64,000 bases of DNA. Origin: DATFDN01 sp963762525 (lineage in GTDB: Bacteria > Pseudomonadota > Alphaproteobacteria > Acetobacterales > Acetobacteraceae). Below the pieces are notes generated by a model. The model had not been told where the DNA came from. It made no database searches and worked only from the letters and a program-made list of their open reading frames with translations. Positions 30,788 through 41,141 of this stretch are shown here, piece after piece (positions within the stretch are counted from its first letter, which is position 1; every line of letters begins with the position of its first letter). Location: positions 868,001 through 932,000 of the forward strand of contig CAVXKT010000011.1 in assembly GCA_963762525.1 (NCBI GenBank), written 5' to 3'. The translations under genes and the position numbers were made by a program.

Positions 30788-32194
30788 TTAATGCGCGCCG
30801 GCGGCGGCGAAGTCCGGTGCCGGCAGACCCGACGCCTCCAGATGGCGGACCAAATCCGCCTTCAGCCGCTCCAACCCGGCCGCGGAGAGCGCCTCGGCGC
30901 GCGCCACCAGCACCGCCTGCGTGTTGGAGGCGCGCAGGAGCCACCAGCCATCCTTGGTCAGGACCCGCACGCCGTCGATCTCGGAGACCCGAGCCCGCTC
31001 CGCCCGCAACCGCGCGGCGACCTCCTCCACCACCGCGAATTTGCGGCTCTCGTCGCAATCGAAGCGCAGCTCCGGGGTGTTCACCACCGCGGGCAGGGCG
31101 GCGCGCACCGCCGACAGCGGCCCGTCGAGGCGGGCGACGATCCCGAGCGTGCGGATCGCCGCATACAGCGCATCGTCGAAGCCGTACCAGCGGTCGGCGA
31201 AGAAGATATGCCCGGACATCTCGCCGGCGAGCGGGGCGCCAATCTCGGCCATCTTGGCTTTGATCAGGCTGTGTCCGGTCTTGTACATCAGCGGAGTGCC
31301 GCCCGCCTTCGCGATCTCGTCGAACAGCACCTGGCTTGCCTTGACGTCGGCGATGATGGTCGATCCGGGATGACGCCTCAGCACGTCGCGCGACAGCAGC
31401 ACCAGCAAATGGTCGCCGAACATGATCTCGCCGGCGTCGTCCACCAGGCCGATGCGGTCGGCGTCGCCGTCGAAGGCCACCCCGGCATCGGCGCCGTGTT
31501 TGCGTACCTCGGCCACCAGCTGGCGAAGATTTGCGGGCACGGTCGGATCGGGGTGGTGAGCCGGAAAGCGGCCGTCGATCTCGCCGTTCAGCACGATATG
31601 CTCGCCCGGCAGCGCCGCCACCAGCCGCGTCAGCACCTCGCCGGCGGCGCCGTTGCCGTTGTCCCACACCACGCGCAGCTTGCGGTCGCCGCCGTCCCAG
31701 TCCGACAACAGCCGCGCCACGTAGTCGCCCGCGACATCGACCGGATGCTCGGTCCCGTCGGCATCCGCCACCACCTCGCCCGCCGCCGCCAGCGCGCCCA
31801 ATTCAACGATCTGCGCCCCATAGAAGGGCTTGCGGCCGATCATCATCTTGAAGCCGTTGTAGTCGGGCGGGTTATGGCTTCCCGTCACCATCACCGCGCC
31901 GTCGGCGGGGAGTGTGGTCGCCGCATAGTAGAGCATCGGCGTCGGCCCGCGTCCGATGCGCGCGACCTCGGCCCCGCTCGCCATCAACCCGTTCACCAGC
32001 GCCGATTCCAGCGCCGGGCTCGACAGCCGCCCATCCCGGCCGACCGCGATCACCCGCCCGCCGCTACGGCGGACGATGCTCGCGAAGCTGCGTCCGATCG
32101 CGAAGGCGTCGGCTTCGTGCAGCGTTTTCCCGACGATGCCGCGAATGTCGTATTCGCGGAGCACGCTGGGATCGAAATCGTGCGAGAATGCCAT
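30788..32194 (-). CDS. Phosphomannomutase/phosphoglucomutase (AlgC/ManB type)
   Basis: This 468-residue phosphohexomutase interconverts hexose 6- and 1-phosphates, supplying sugar nucleotides. The phospho-serine loop is VMVTGSHNPPDYNGFKM (about residue 100). The Mg loop is FDGDADRIG and the sugar-binding loop GEMSGHIFF. The C-terminal phosphate-binding domain has RASNTQAVLVARAEA. It is 3 bases after galU on the same strand; together they make UDP-glucose from glucose 6-phosphate for surface glycans. The frame is intact. Confidence 0.93.
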   Translation of the reverse strand: MAFSHDFDPSVLREYDIRGIVGKTLHEADAFAIGRSFASIVRRSGGRVIAVGRDGRLSSPALESALVNGLMASGAEVARIGRGPTPMLYYAATTLPADGAVMVTGSHNPPDYNGFKMMIGRKPFYGAQIVELGALAAAGEVVADADGTEHPVDVAGDYVARLLSDWDGGDRKLRVVWDNGNGAAGEVLTRLVAALPGEHIVLNGEIDGRFPAHHPDPTVPANLRQLVAEVRKHGADAGVAFDGDADRIGLVDDAGEIMFGDHLLVLLSRDVLRRHPGSTIIADVKASQVLFDEIAKAGGTPLMYKTGHSLIKAKMAEIGAPLAGEMSGHIFFADRWYGFDDALYAAIRTLGIVARLDGPLSAVRAALPAVVNTPELRFDCDESRKFAVVEEVAARLRAERARVSEIDGVRVLTKDGWWLLRASNTQAVLVARAEALSAAGLERLKADLVRHLEASGLPAPDFAAAGAH

Positions 32195-32197
32195 TGG

Positions 32198-33073
32198 TCA
32201 GCCTTGCGCGTAGTTCTTGAGGAACGCCTGCACCGCCGGCGCGAGATCGGGGCGCTTGAGCGCAAACGCGATCTGCGCCTCCAGAAAGCCCGCCTTGTCG
32301 CCGCAATCGAAGCGCCGCCCCTCATAGCGCAGGCCGTGAAAGGGCTGGCGGCCGATCAGCCGCGCCATGGCGTCGGTCAACTGCACCTCGTTGCCGGCGC
32401 CGCGCTCCATGCGCGACAGCTCGCAGATCACCTCCGGCATCAGCACATAGCGGCCGATGATCGAAAGATTGGACGGCGCCACTTCGGGCTTCGGCTTCTC
32501 GACCAGGCCCTCGACTTCGACCAGGCGTCCGTCATCATGGCCGATGCGCAGGATGCCATAGCGATTCGTCTGCGCGCGCGGCACCTCCGTCACCGCGACG
32601 ACATTGCCGCCGGTGTCGCGATAGACTTGCGCGAGCTGTTGCAGGCAAGGCGTCTCCGACAGCACCAGATCGTCCGGCAGCAGGATCGCGAACGGATCGT
32701 TGCCGATGAAGGCGCGCGCGCACCAGATCGCGTGACCAAGCCCGAGCGGCACTTGCTGGCGCACCGTGACCATCGATCCGGGCTCGACCTGGGTCGCCTT
32801 CAGCGCCGCCATCGCGTCCTCCTTGCCGCGATCGCGGAGGGTCGCTTCCAACTCGAACGCATAGTCGAAATGCTCGACCAGCGCCGTCTTGCCGCGCCCG
32901 GTAACCATGCAGAATTGTTCGATCCCGGCCGCCCGCGCCTCCTCGATCGCGTACTGGATCAGCGGCTTGTCCACTACCGGCAGCATCTCCTTGGCGATCG
33001 CCTTGGTGGCCGGCAAAAACCGGGTGCCGAGGCCCGCGACGGGCAACACGGCCTTGCGCAACGGCTTCATCAA
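32198..33073 (-). CDS. galU: UTP-glucose-1-phosphate uridylyltransferase
   Basis: It forms UDP-glucose from UTP and glucose 1-phosphate. The 291-residue protein starts MKPLRKAVLPVAGLGTRFLPATKA, the nucleotide-binding signature of GalU. KEMLPVVDKPLIQYAIEEA and GLGHAIWCARAFIGNDPFAILLPDD follow, then VEKPKPEVAPSNLSIIGRYVL. It lies immediately upstream of the phosphohexomutase gene and is probably cotranscribed with it. The frame is intact. Confidence 0.95.
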   Translation of the reverse strand: MMKPLRKAVLPVAGLGTRFLPATKAIAKEMLPVVDKPLIQYAIEEARAAGIEQFCMVTGRGKTALVEHFDYAFELEATLRDRGKEDAMAALKATQVEPGSMVTVRQQVPLGLGHAIWCARAFIGNDPFAILLPDDLVLSETPCLQQLAQVYRDTGGNVVAVTEVPRAQTNRYGILRIGHDDGRLVEVEGLVEKPKPEVAPSNLSIIGRYVLMPEVICELSRMERGAGNEVQLTDAMARLIGRQPFHGLRYEGRRFDCGDKAGFLEAQIAFALKRPDLAPAVQAFLKNYAQG

Positions 33074-33158
33074 ACGGGAACTCCTGTGGAAGCGCCGTCA
33101 GCCAGCATCGGGCGCCGGCGGAAATATGGCACGATAGCAGCGCAAGGCGGGCGGCGCT

Positions 33159-33626
33159 TTAACGCCGACGGCCGAGCAGGGTGTCGCGCGCCTGATTGAT
33201 GCGCGAAGCGAGCCAGTCCGACCCGCCGCCGTCGGGATGCGCGCCGCGCATCAGCCGCCGATGTGCGTCCCGGATGGCGGTGGCGCTGGCGCCGGGCGCG
33301 AGGCCGAGAATCGCATAGGCCTCCGCCTGCGACATCGGCCCGGTTGACGACCGGGCCTCGCCGGCGGCGCGGGCGCGGGCGTTGAAGGACGCCCCGATCG
33401 GCGAGGCTCGCCATTTCTCCAGCACCAACGGCCCGATCAGCGTCGCGGCGCCGATCGCCGCCCCCTCGCGCCCGGTCAGTACCAGCAGCACCGCCAGGCT
33501 GAGCCCCGCCAGCGCGGCGATCCAGGCCAGCAGCAGCTTGATGCTGTGCACCGAAGCGCGCTCGAACAGGCGCAGTCCGCCCAGGAGGGCGAAGATCACG
33601 AGGCCGCAGATGGCGATTGCGAGCAT
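33159..33626 (-). CDS. Membrane-anchored J-domain protein (Tim14/Pam18-like)
   Basis: This 155-residue protein has two or three hydrophobic segments in the first 70 residues and a short C-terminal J domain (QAEAYAILGLAPGASATAIRDAHRRLM, about residues 97-125, ending in HPDGGGSDWLASRINQARD). The HPD tripeptide that activates DnaK is present. The layout resembles alphaproteobacterial Tim14/Pam18-like proteins that recruit Hsp70 to the membrane. The gene is 85 bases upstream of galU. The client is unknown. The frame is intact. Confidence 0.85.
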   Translation of the reverse strand: MLAIAICGLVIFALLGGLRLFERASVHSIKLLLAWIAALAGLSLAVLLVLTGREGAAIGAATLIGPLVLEKWRASPIGASFNARARAAGEARSSTGPMSQAEAYAILGLAPGASATAIRDAHRRLMRGAHPDGGGSDWLASRINQARDTLLGRRR

Positions 33627-33701
33627 CCAAGCAGGATAGGCCGCCGCCGCGGCTTCCTCAATCTTTCCCGCGCGGGTTGCGTCAGAGCCGAATCGAAGGC
33701 G

Positions 33702-34578
33702 TCAGAACGGCGCGTCGCCGCACACCGTGACGCGGTGCATGATCCGAGTTCTCGGCCGGATAGTCGTTGACCGCGAAATGCTGCGTGCAGCGATTGTCCC
33801 AGAAGGCGAGCGAACCCGTCTGCCATCGGAACCGGCAGGTGAATTCGGGCCGGGTCGAGTGCTCCATCAGGAAGCCGATCAGCGGCGCGCTCTCCTCGTC
33901 GGTCATGCCGTCGAAGGCCTGCACGTGGCCGCCGATATAGAGCGCCTTGCGGCCGGTCTCGGGATGGGTGCGCACGAGCGGGTGGATGCTGTCGGTCTGC
34001 TCGTCGCCCGGGTCCTTGCCGCGCATCGACGCCATCTGCCCGGTGAGCAGCTCCTTGCGTCCCGGCCCGCCCCGGCGCTTGGAGCGGTCGCCGACGCAGA
34101 GCGTGCGCAGCTTATCGAGCATGGCGCGCATCGCCGGCGACAGGCTTTCGTAGGCGAGATACTGGTTGGTGAACATGGTATCGCCGCCGGCCGAGGGAAC
34201 CTCGAGCGCGTACAGCATGGTGCCCATCGCCGGACGCGGGGCGAACATCTGGTCGGTGTGCCAAGCGCCGCCGAAATTGCGTTTGTCGGTCGGCCGCTTC
34301 ACGATTTCCAGAACCTCCGGATAGTCCGCCATGCCCTCGACGAACGGATGCAGGTGGATCTCGCCCCAGCGGCGGGCGAACGCCAGTTGGCGGTCCGGCG
34401 TCAGCTGCTGGTCGCGGAAGAAGATCACCAGATGCGCCAGCAGGGCGGCGCGAATTTCGCCGAGCACCTCGTCGGAGAAGTCGGTGGCGAGATCGACACC
34501 GGCGATCTCGGCGCCCGCGGCGCCCGCGATCGGCCTCACCTCCAGATGACGGTAACTGCCGGTGCAGACTTGGTTCAT
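33702..34578 (-). CDS. TauD/TfdA-family 2-oxoglutarate dioxygenase (one frameshift)
   Basis: This is a non-haem Fe(II)/2-oxoglutarate oxygenase of about 292 residues. The proximal metal ligands are in WHTDQMF (His-x-Asp). Near the C-terminus one extra base at about 33757 breaks the frame; read through, it gives IMHRVTVCGDAPF with the distal His, the 2-oxoglutarate Arg and a TGA at 33702-33704. That short native ending replaces an artefactual tail. The start at 34578 (MNQVCTGSYRHLEVRPIAG) fits the family. The substrate may be a sulfonate, aryloxy acid or other small molecule. It is divergent from gabD with 105 bases between. Confidence 0.85.
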
Positions 34579-34683
34579 GGTGTCTCTCCCATGCAAGCCC
34601 GCAGCATCCTCCCGCGGCACGCGCTTGACAACGCCGGCGCGAGGGATACCACCCGCCGGATCACCGAGGCGGGGAGAGCAGGC

Positions 34684-36118
34684 ATGTACCGGGACGTGAA
34701 CTTGTTCATCGACGGCAACTGGACGCCGGCGCAAGGCGGCAAGACGATTGCCGTAATCAATCCGGCGACCGGCGAGGAAATCGGCAAAATCGCGCATGCC
34801 GAGCGGGCCGATCTGGATCGCGCGCTCGCCGCCGCCGAGAAGGGTTTCGCCGCCTGGCGCAAGGTCTCCGCCTATGAGCGCGCCAAGATCATGCGCAAGG
34901 CCGCCGACCTGCTGCGCGAGCGCGCCGACGCCATCGCCCGGCTGATGACGATGGAACAGGGCAAGCCGCTGGCCGAGGCGAAGGGCGAGACCTTGGCCGC
35001 CGCCGACGTCATCGACTGGTTCGCCGAGGAGGCGCGCCGCGCTTACGGGCGGGTGGTGCCGGCGCGGGCCGAGGGCATCTATCAGCTGGTGCTGAAGGAG
35101 CCGGTCGGGCCGGTGGCGGCGTTCACGCCATGGAATTTCCCGATCAATCAGGTGGTGCGCAAGCTGTCGGGCGCGCTCGCCGCCGGCTGCTCGATCATCG
35201 TCAAGGCGCCGGAGGAGACGCCGGCCTCGCCGGCCGAGCTGATCCGCGCCTTCGCCGATGCCGGCGTGCCGGCCGGCGTGATCGGCCTGGTCTACGGGGT
35301 GCCGTCGGAGATTTCCGAATATCTCATTCCGCATCCGACGATCCGCAAGATCTCGTTCACCGGCTCGACTGCGGTCGGCAAGCAGCTTGCCGCACTCGCG
35401 GGCGCGCACATGAAGCGCGCAACCATGGAGCTGGGCGGGCACGCGCCGGCGATCGTCTTCGACGACGCCGATGTCGATCAGGCGAGCCGGATGCTGGCGG
35501 CGAGCAAGCTGCGCAACGCCGGCCAGGTGTGCATCTCGCCGACCCGGCTGCTGGTGCAGGAGAAGGTGTACGATCATTTCGTCGATAGCTTCGTCGCCAA
35601 CGTGAAGAAGGCGAAGGTGGGCGACGGGCTGGAATCCGGCACCACCATGGGGCCGCTCGCCAACACCCGCCGCCTGAGCGCCATGGACGCCTTCATCGGC
35701 GATGCCTCGAAGCACGGCGCGACCGTGCGCACCGGCGGCAACCGCATCGGCAACAAGGGCAATTTCTACGAGCCGACGGTGCTGACCGACGTGCCGCGCG
35801 AGGCGCGGATCATGAACGAGGAGCCGTTCGGCCCGGTCGCCGTGATTTCGCCGTTCCGCGGGCTCGACGACGTGGTGGCGGAGGCGAACCGCCTGCCCTA
35901 CGGCCTCGCCTCCTATGCCTTCACCCGTTCGACGCGAACCGCGACGGCGCTCGCCACCTCGGTGGAGGCCGGCATGATGACGATCAACCATATCGGCCTG
36001 GCGCTGCCGGAGGTGCCGTTCGGCGGCGTCAAGGACTTCGGGCTACGGCTCGGAAGGCGGATCGGAGGCGATCGAGGCTTATCTGGTTACGAAATTCGTC
36101 ACGCAAGCGGGAATCTAG
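34684..36118 (+). CDS. gabD: NAD(P)-dependent succinate-semialdehyde dehydrogenase-like (one frameshift)
   Basis: This aldehyde dehydrogenase of about 478 residues oxidises succinate semialdehyde or a similar aldehyde. FTPWNFPINQVVRKLSGALAAG, the general-base Glu in MELGGHAP and the catalytic Cys in NAGQVCISPTR are present. An extra T in GACTTCGGG near 36045 shifts the last 24 codons; corrected they read GYGSEGGSEAIEAYLVTKFV and end at TAG 36116-36118, the standard GabD tail. The start MYRDVNLFIDGNW fits. A role downstream of the divergent dioxygenase is possible. Exact substrate is not certain. Confidence 0.88.
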
Positions 36119-36153
36119 GGCGGCTTCGAACCGGGTAGAACCGTCTCGGTTTC

Positions 36154-36192
36154 CGTCGTGCTCGGCGTTCGCAGCATTCGCCGAGCATGACG
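36154..36192. terminator. Bidirectional terminator between gabD and the ArsB-like gene
   Basis: CGTCGTGCTCGGCG and CGCCGAGCATGACG form a 14-base stem with one mismatch and an 11-base loop. It sits in the 129-base gap between convergent genes, 36 bases after the corrected gabD stop. Confidence 0.7.
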
Positions 36193-36247
36193 AGAACCAC
36201 GGCGGCGCTTGGACGCGCCCGCCGGTGCAGATCAGCCATGCTCACGC

Positions 36248-37492
36248 TCAGAGCCGCAGCGCGGCGAGGGCGCACAGCAGCGCCACCGGCATCACCACCG
36301 CGCCGATGCGCAGAAATCGCCCGAAGCTCACATCCACGCCGTCGCGGCGCAGCGCCGTCAGCCAAAGAATGGTTGCCAGCGAGCCGGTAATCGACAGATT
36401 GGGGCCGAGATCGACGCCGATCAGCAGCGCGTCCGTTACCTGTCGGGGCACCTGCGCCGCCGCCACCGCGGACCCGGCGATCAGACCGGCCGGCAGGTTG
36501 TTCATGACGTTGCAGACCAGCGCCAGCGCGATCCCGGCGATCCAGGCGGTCGTTTGCGCCGATGCTTGCGCCCCGCGTTGCAAGAGGGCGGCGAGCTGCG
36601 CCAGAACGGCGGTCCGGCCGAGGCCGGCGACCAGCACGAACAGTCCGCCGACCAAAGGCAGAACCGCCCAGGACACGCCCCGCACCACGCCCCAGGGTGC
36701 CTCGCGCTTCAAGAGCAGCACGACCGCAACGGTGGCGGCGCCGCAGACCGCGGTCGGCAAGCCGAGCTGGATGTCGAGCGTGGAAGCGGCCAATAGCACC
36801 GAAGCGGTGAAGCCGATTCCGATCGCCGCCGTTTTGCCGCCACGCGACAGCGCCGGCTGCGTGCAATCGGTGGCGATCCCGCGCCGCAGCGATTTCCGCT
36901 CCAGCAGCCGCAAGGCGATGAAGGTGGTCGCGATCGACAGGATCGAGGGCAGGATGAAGCGCCCGATCCACACCGGCAACGGCGGCAAATGGCTTTGGTA
37001 GAGGACGAGATTGGCCGGGTTCGAGATCGGCAACACGAAGCTCGCGGCATTGGCGATCAGGGCGCAAATAAAGAGGTACGGCAACGGCTCGGCCCGCGCC
37101 GCCTTGGCGGCGGCGAACACGGCCGGCGTCAGCACCACCGCCGTCGCATCGTTCGACATCAGCGCGGTGACGACGATGCCGACGGCATAGATCAGCAGAA
37201 ACAGCCGTGACGCCGATCCGTTCGCCCGCCGCACCGCGAAGGCGGCCAGCCAGTCGAACAGACCCTCGCGCCGCGCCACCTCGGAGAGCAGCATCATGCC
37301 GGCGAGGAACAGGTAAACGTCGAGGCCGCGCAGCACGGCGCGAACGAACTCGGTCCACGGCAGCAGCCCCAGCGCGCCCAGCAACACCGCGCCGGCAACC
37401 GCCCACACCGCCTCCGGCCACCGCCACGGTCGGACGACGACCCCGGCGGTGGCGATGACGGCGATGATCCAGATCAGGATGTCGCCGCTCAA
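36248..37492 (-). CDS. ArsB-like arsenite/anion permease
   Basis: This 414-residue membrane protein has 10-12 hydrophobic segments of the ArsB/NhaD (ion transporter) superfamily. ALMSNDATAVVLTPAVFAAA and LPISNPANLVLYQ in the first half, and CNVMNNLPAGLIAGSAVA and GVDLGPNLSITGSLATILW in the second, are the paired ArsB motifs. It likely expels arsenite/antimonite or another anion. No arsR, arsA, arsC or arsD lies beside it, so metalloid resistance is inferred from family only. The frame is intact. Confidence 0.8.
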   Translation of the reverse strand: MSGDILIWIIAVIATAGVVVRPWRWPEAVWAVAGAVLLGALGLLPWTEFVRAVLRGLDVYLFLAGMMLLSEVARREGLFDWLAAFAVRRANGSASRLFLLIYAVGIVVTALMSNDATAVVLTPAVFAAAKAARAEPLPYLFICALIANAASFVLPISNPANLVLYQSHLPPLPVWIGRFILPSILSIATTFIALRLLERKSLRRGIATDCTQPALSRGGKTAAIGIGFTASVLLAASTLDIQLGLPTAVCGAATVAVVLLLKREAPWGVVRGVSWAVLPLVGGLFVLVAGLGRTAVLAQLAALLQRGAQASAQTTAWIAGIALALVCNVMNNLPAGLIAGSAVAAAQVPRQVTDALLIGVDLGPNLSITGSLATILWLTALRRDGVDVSFGRFLRIGAVVMPVALLCALAALRL

Positions 37493-37664
37493 ATCGCCGC
37501 TCCGGCGCGCACCGCATCCCGCGCCTCGTCGAAGGCCCGGCCCATCGGCGCCTCGCTGATTTGTGGGATGTCACGCTGCGCCGGGGCAACGTCGGCGGTC
37601 CGGGTCGGTTGCGCGCGATCGAACTTCCGGGCGGGCGCCGCGAGCGCCCGCCCGGCGAAATCAG

Positions 37665-38432
37665 CTATGGGACGGGCCGGCTTCGTTGGCCGCGCGGCGA
37701 AGGCGGTCGGCCGCGTGGACCATGCGGGGGCACCGCCACCGTCGTGAGCTGGCTCTTGCTCGGCCCGATCTGCTGCGCGGCGATCGAGGTTCCGAAATCG
37801 CCCTTCACGCCGTTGCCCATCGCGTAGAGGGTCGTGCCGGGCGCCAGATCGGCCGACAGGCGCTGCGCCTCGGGAGGCGGCAGGTGGATCATCGTGCCGT
37901 CGTCGAGCAAAGCGCCGTTCAGCTCGCCGCGCGGGCCGTGCAAATCCATCTTCACCACGCCCTGCGCCTCAAGCTGCTGGCCGGCGCCGGCCGCAGCCGG
38001 GGGCGGCGGCGGCCGATGGCCGCGCGGGCCGCGGCCGGGGCCATGCGGACCGGTATCGACCACGGTTTGTCCGGAGGCGTCGTTGGTGACGGACATCGCC
38101 TGCACCAGCGGCAGCGCGCGCGCGTGCAGCCCGTGGATGGTGACGGCGTCGCCGGGCTTCACCGCGCCGGCGAGCGCGGCCGAGAGATGCGGCGGCATAT
38201 GCACCTCGGTGCCGTCGTTCAGGATCAGGCCGTCCACATCACCGCGCGGGGTCACGTCATACTGCGCGACGGTGCCCTTGATGGTCGGCAGTTGCGCAGG
38301 GTCATAGGTGGGCGCGGCTTGCGCCGTCGCCGACGTGACGGGCGCCGTGTTCGCGGCGTTTTGGGCGAAGGCGGCGCCGCCCAACATGCCGATGGCCGCC
38401 GTTGCCAGCAGCGCCGTCCTGAGTTTGCTCAT
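37665..38432 (-). CDS. Secreted protein with two OB-like repeats and a Pro/His-rich linker
   Basis: The 255-residue product begins MSKLRTALLATAAIGMLGG and has a clear signal peptide ending near AFAQ. Two related domains follow: the first has DGLILNDGTEVHMPPHLSAAL (about residues 65-85) and the second LNGALLDDGTMIHLPPPEA (about residues 170-190). Each resembles the DUF5666-like pattern found in periplasmic proteins. The linker and tail are rich in Pro, Gly, His and Arg (HGPGRGPRGHRPPPPPA). Function is unknown; metal binding is possible given the His/Pro runs. It is a single gene with an intact frame. Confidence 0.7.
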   Translation of the reverse strand: MSKLRTALLATAAIGMLGGAAFAQNAANTAPVTSATAQAAPTYDPAQLPTIKGTVAQYDVTPRGDVDGLILNDGTEVHMPPHLSAALAGAVKPGDAVTIHGLHARALPLVQAMSVTNDASGQTVVDTGPHGPGRGPRGHRPPPPPAAAGAGQQLEAQGVVKMDLHGPRGELNGALLDDGTMIHLPPPEAQRLSADLAPGTTLYAMGNGVKGDFGTSIAAQQIGPSKSQLTTVAVPPHGPRGRPPSPRGQRSRPVP

Positions 38433-38708
38433 CCGAGTGTCCTTTCCGAAGAACCGCCCCACACAGCGGGGCTCGGCGGATGCAGCGCAACCGGCGTGCC
38501 AACCGCAGAATGGTGAAAACTCCGGGCTGCCTGTTGGACTCTCGCGCCGAGATGTCCGTTTTCCCGACAAATGGCGTCGGCTTTCCAGACCGCCTCCCGC
38601 CCACGTTGAAGTCAATGGGGCCCCCACGACGACAGCGCCGCCGTGTTCGTTCAGGCCGAGACGGGCCAGCCCGGGATGCGCAGCGTGCGGATCATGCTTC
38701 CCTTCTCG

Positions 38709-38850
38709 TTAAGCGGGTCGAGCGCGGCCTTCGGTGAGGAAGGTGTGCGTGCGTGGTCCCTGTAGCTGCGAATTGGCGAGCGCATCGAGGCGGAAGCCGC
38801 ATCGCCAGGTGCAGCCGGCGCGGCAGGACGTGGCGCTGATAGAAATTCAT
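38709..38850 (-). pseudogene. Collapsed class I methyltransferase: N- and C-terminal ends only
   Basis: The ATG at 38850 overlaps the stop of the DsbD-like gene. It reads MNFYQRHVLPRRLHLAMR, the characteristic start of a SAM methyltransferase family (usually xFYxRxVLPRLIDLAMR). One frame over, immediately after, comes GFRLDALANSQLQGPRTHTF then LTEGRARPA and a TAA at 38709. That resembles the family's C-terminal end (GFRIExLETGYxxGPxxFTFxYEGxA). The central about 150 residues with the SAM site are missing. I infer one internal deletion joining the two ends. Confidence 0.5.
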
Positions 38851-40983
38851 TCTGATATCGGTCCGGACGTTGCCGGGCCGGCCCGGCGGAAGGCGTCCAT
38901 CACCGCCTCCGCCGTCAGCAGCTCGGGCAGTGCGATGCCTTCGGGGGCGCCGGGGCCGTACACCACATCCATCGGCACGCCGTAACGGCCGAAGCTCTGC
39001 AAATAGGCGGTGACGGCGGGGGCGGGACGGGTCCAGTCGGCCCGCATCGCGATCATGCCCGGCGCGCGCAGCCGCTCGGCGACCGGCGCCCGGTCGAGCA
39101 CGGTCAACTCGTTCACCTTGCAGGTCAGACACCAGGCGGCGGTCACGTTCACGAACACCACCTGGCCTTGCGTCACCGCCGCCCGCAGCACCGCCTCGTC
39201 GAATGGCCGCCATAGCTCGGCGGCGGGATGGGCCGGCGCCGCGATCGGCCCCGCCTGGCCGCGCAAGGCCGGGGCCAGCACCGCGACGGCGGCAAGCGCC
39301 AGGGCCGCGATCGTCGCCCCCGGACGGCGGGCAGGCCGGCGATGGCGCCAGGCGAGCACGGACAGCAGTGCCGCGAGCATCGCGCCGGCCAGCAGGGCAG
39401 CGCCGGTGTCGGCCTCGAGCGCCAGAACCGACAGCAGCCACCCCGCGGTTCCGAGCAGGGCGAACCCCAGCACGCGCCGCAGCCAGACCATCCACCGCCC
39501 CGGCCGCGGCAGCCACCCGACCGCGCCGGGCACCGCCGCGACGGCGAGGAAGGGTGCCGCCATGCCGAGGCCGAACGCCGCGAACACGAGCGCGATGTCG
39601 GCGGGTCCGCGGGCCAGGGCGAAGCCGATCGCGGTGCCCAGGAAGGGCGCCGAGCAGGACGCCGCCAGCAGCGTCGCGAAGGCTCCCAGCAGGAAGGCGT
39701 CGGCGATCCGTCCGCGGCCGCGGACCGCGCCGACCGCGCCCGCCATTCCGCCCGGCAGGGCGAGCGGGAGCCAGTCCCACAGGCTCGCAGCAAACAGGGT
39801 TGTCAGCAGCGCCATGCCGCTGAGGAACCAGGGCTGCTGGAACTGGATACCCCAGCCGATTGCCGCCCCGGCTGCCTGCAGGCTGATAAGCACCGCCGCA
39901 AGCACGGCGAACGAGGCCAGGATTCCGGCGGCCGTGGCCAGCAGGCCGAGGCGCGCGGTGCGCCGTTCGCCACCGCTGTAGCCGACCAGGGCGAGCAGCT
40001 TCAGCGACAGCACCGGCAGCACGCAGGGCATCAGGTTCAGGATCAGCCCGCCGAGCAGCGCCAGGCCGACGATGCCGATGCGCCCCGCTTGCCGCGGCAG
40101 CCCCGGCAGCGCACCGAAGAGCGGGATCGCGTCCGCTGCCGCCGCCCGGGCGCCGTCAACCGCGGTCAGATGCAGCGTCGTCCCGGCCAGCGAGGCGGCG
40201 GAGGCGCCCCGGACCGGAACCCGCAGCATGGCCAAACGGCCGCCCTCCAACAGCGTAACCTCGGGGCGGCCGGGCGAGATGCCTGCCGCGCCCTCAACGA
40301 ACAGGTCGGGGGCGTGGAGCGGCCGGCCGGGGCTCCCCACCAGCACCGAGAGCAGCACGGCGTTGCCGTCCGCGGCCACCTCGGTTCCGCGCAGAGACAG
40401 GCCGGCGGCGGCAAAATCGTCCGGCACCCGGCCCCGGGCCTCGGCAATCAGGGGGGCCTCCGGTCCGGGTTGCGCCAGGCCCGCCGGAAGGTGCAGGTCG
40501 AGGCTGGCGTGATAGGGGATGCAGACCTCCCGGCAGGAGGCGTAATCAACCTCGGCATGCAGGTGCAGCGGCGCGCCGCGGATGGGCGAGCGTGACCGTG
40601 ATCGGCAATACGACGCCGCCGACGTAGCCGGCCGTCTCCAGCCCGCCGAGCGGCGGCAGGCGTTGGGGCGCGGGCCAGGCGATCGCGGCGCCCGCGACGT
40701 TCTCCGACCCCTTCCAGTCGAGCGTCGTCGCGAAGCCGGCATCACCGGGCGTGCGCCAGTAGGTGTGCCAGCCCGTGGGCAGAAGGAGCTGTAATCCGGC
40801 GTCGAGCCGAGTGCCCGATCCGGTCGCCTCGGTGGCCGTAATCAGTCGTGCCGCGCCATCGGCATGACTGTCCCACGCGCTCGCCGCTGCCCGCGCCGGG
40901 CCGGTCGGCGCCAGCGCGAGCGTCGTCGCGACAAGGGCGACAATGAAGGCGATCAACACACCGACGAGCCGCCCGGGCATCAA
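38847..40983 (-). CDS. DsbD/ScsB-like thiol:disulfide interchange protein (one frameshift)
   Basis: A signal peptide (MMPGRLVGVLIAFIVALVATT) is followed by a periplasmic DsbD-alpha-type domain with Cys in DYASCREVCIPYH. A membrane domain of about eight helices follows, with a Cys in LNLMPCVLPVLSLK and another in LLAASCSAPFLGTA. The C-terminal thioredoxin-like domain has VNVTAAWCLTCKVNE. This is the three-module electron path that carries reducing power from the cytoplasm to periplasmic partners. The frame changes near 40585, within AHPRGAPLHLHAE. The restored length of about 711 residues fits the ScsB group. Partners in the window are not obvious. Confidence 0.88.
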
Positions 40984-41141
40984 ACAGAGCTAATCCCGGC
41001 CCTCTTCCCACGCAAGCAGGCTTGCGACAGGGCCAGCGCGAAGTCGCTCGGCTTCAGCACGTCTTTGGTCGTTGGTGTTTCATCTTTTCGAACGTCCGTT
41101 TGCCGGCGTGGAACGCTCCGGATAGGCTCGCGGCGGGATCC

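Noticed and set aside
33682..35991. A 769-residue minus-strand frame across gabD and the TauD-like gene
   Set aside because: Only its last part (from 34578) has family motifs; the rest is antisense to gabD and has low-complexity His/Arg composition typical of a shadow frame.
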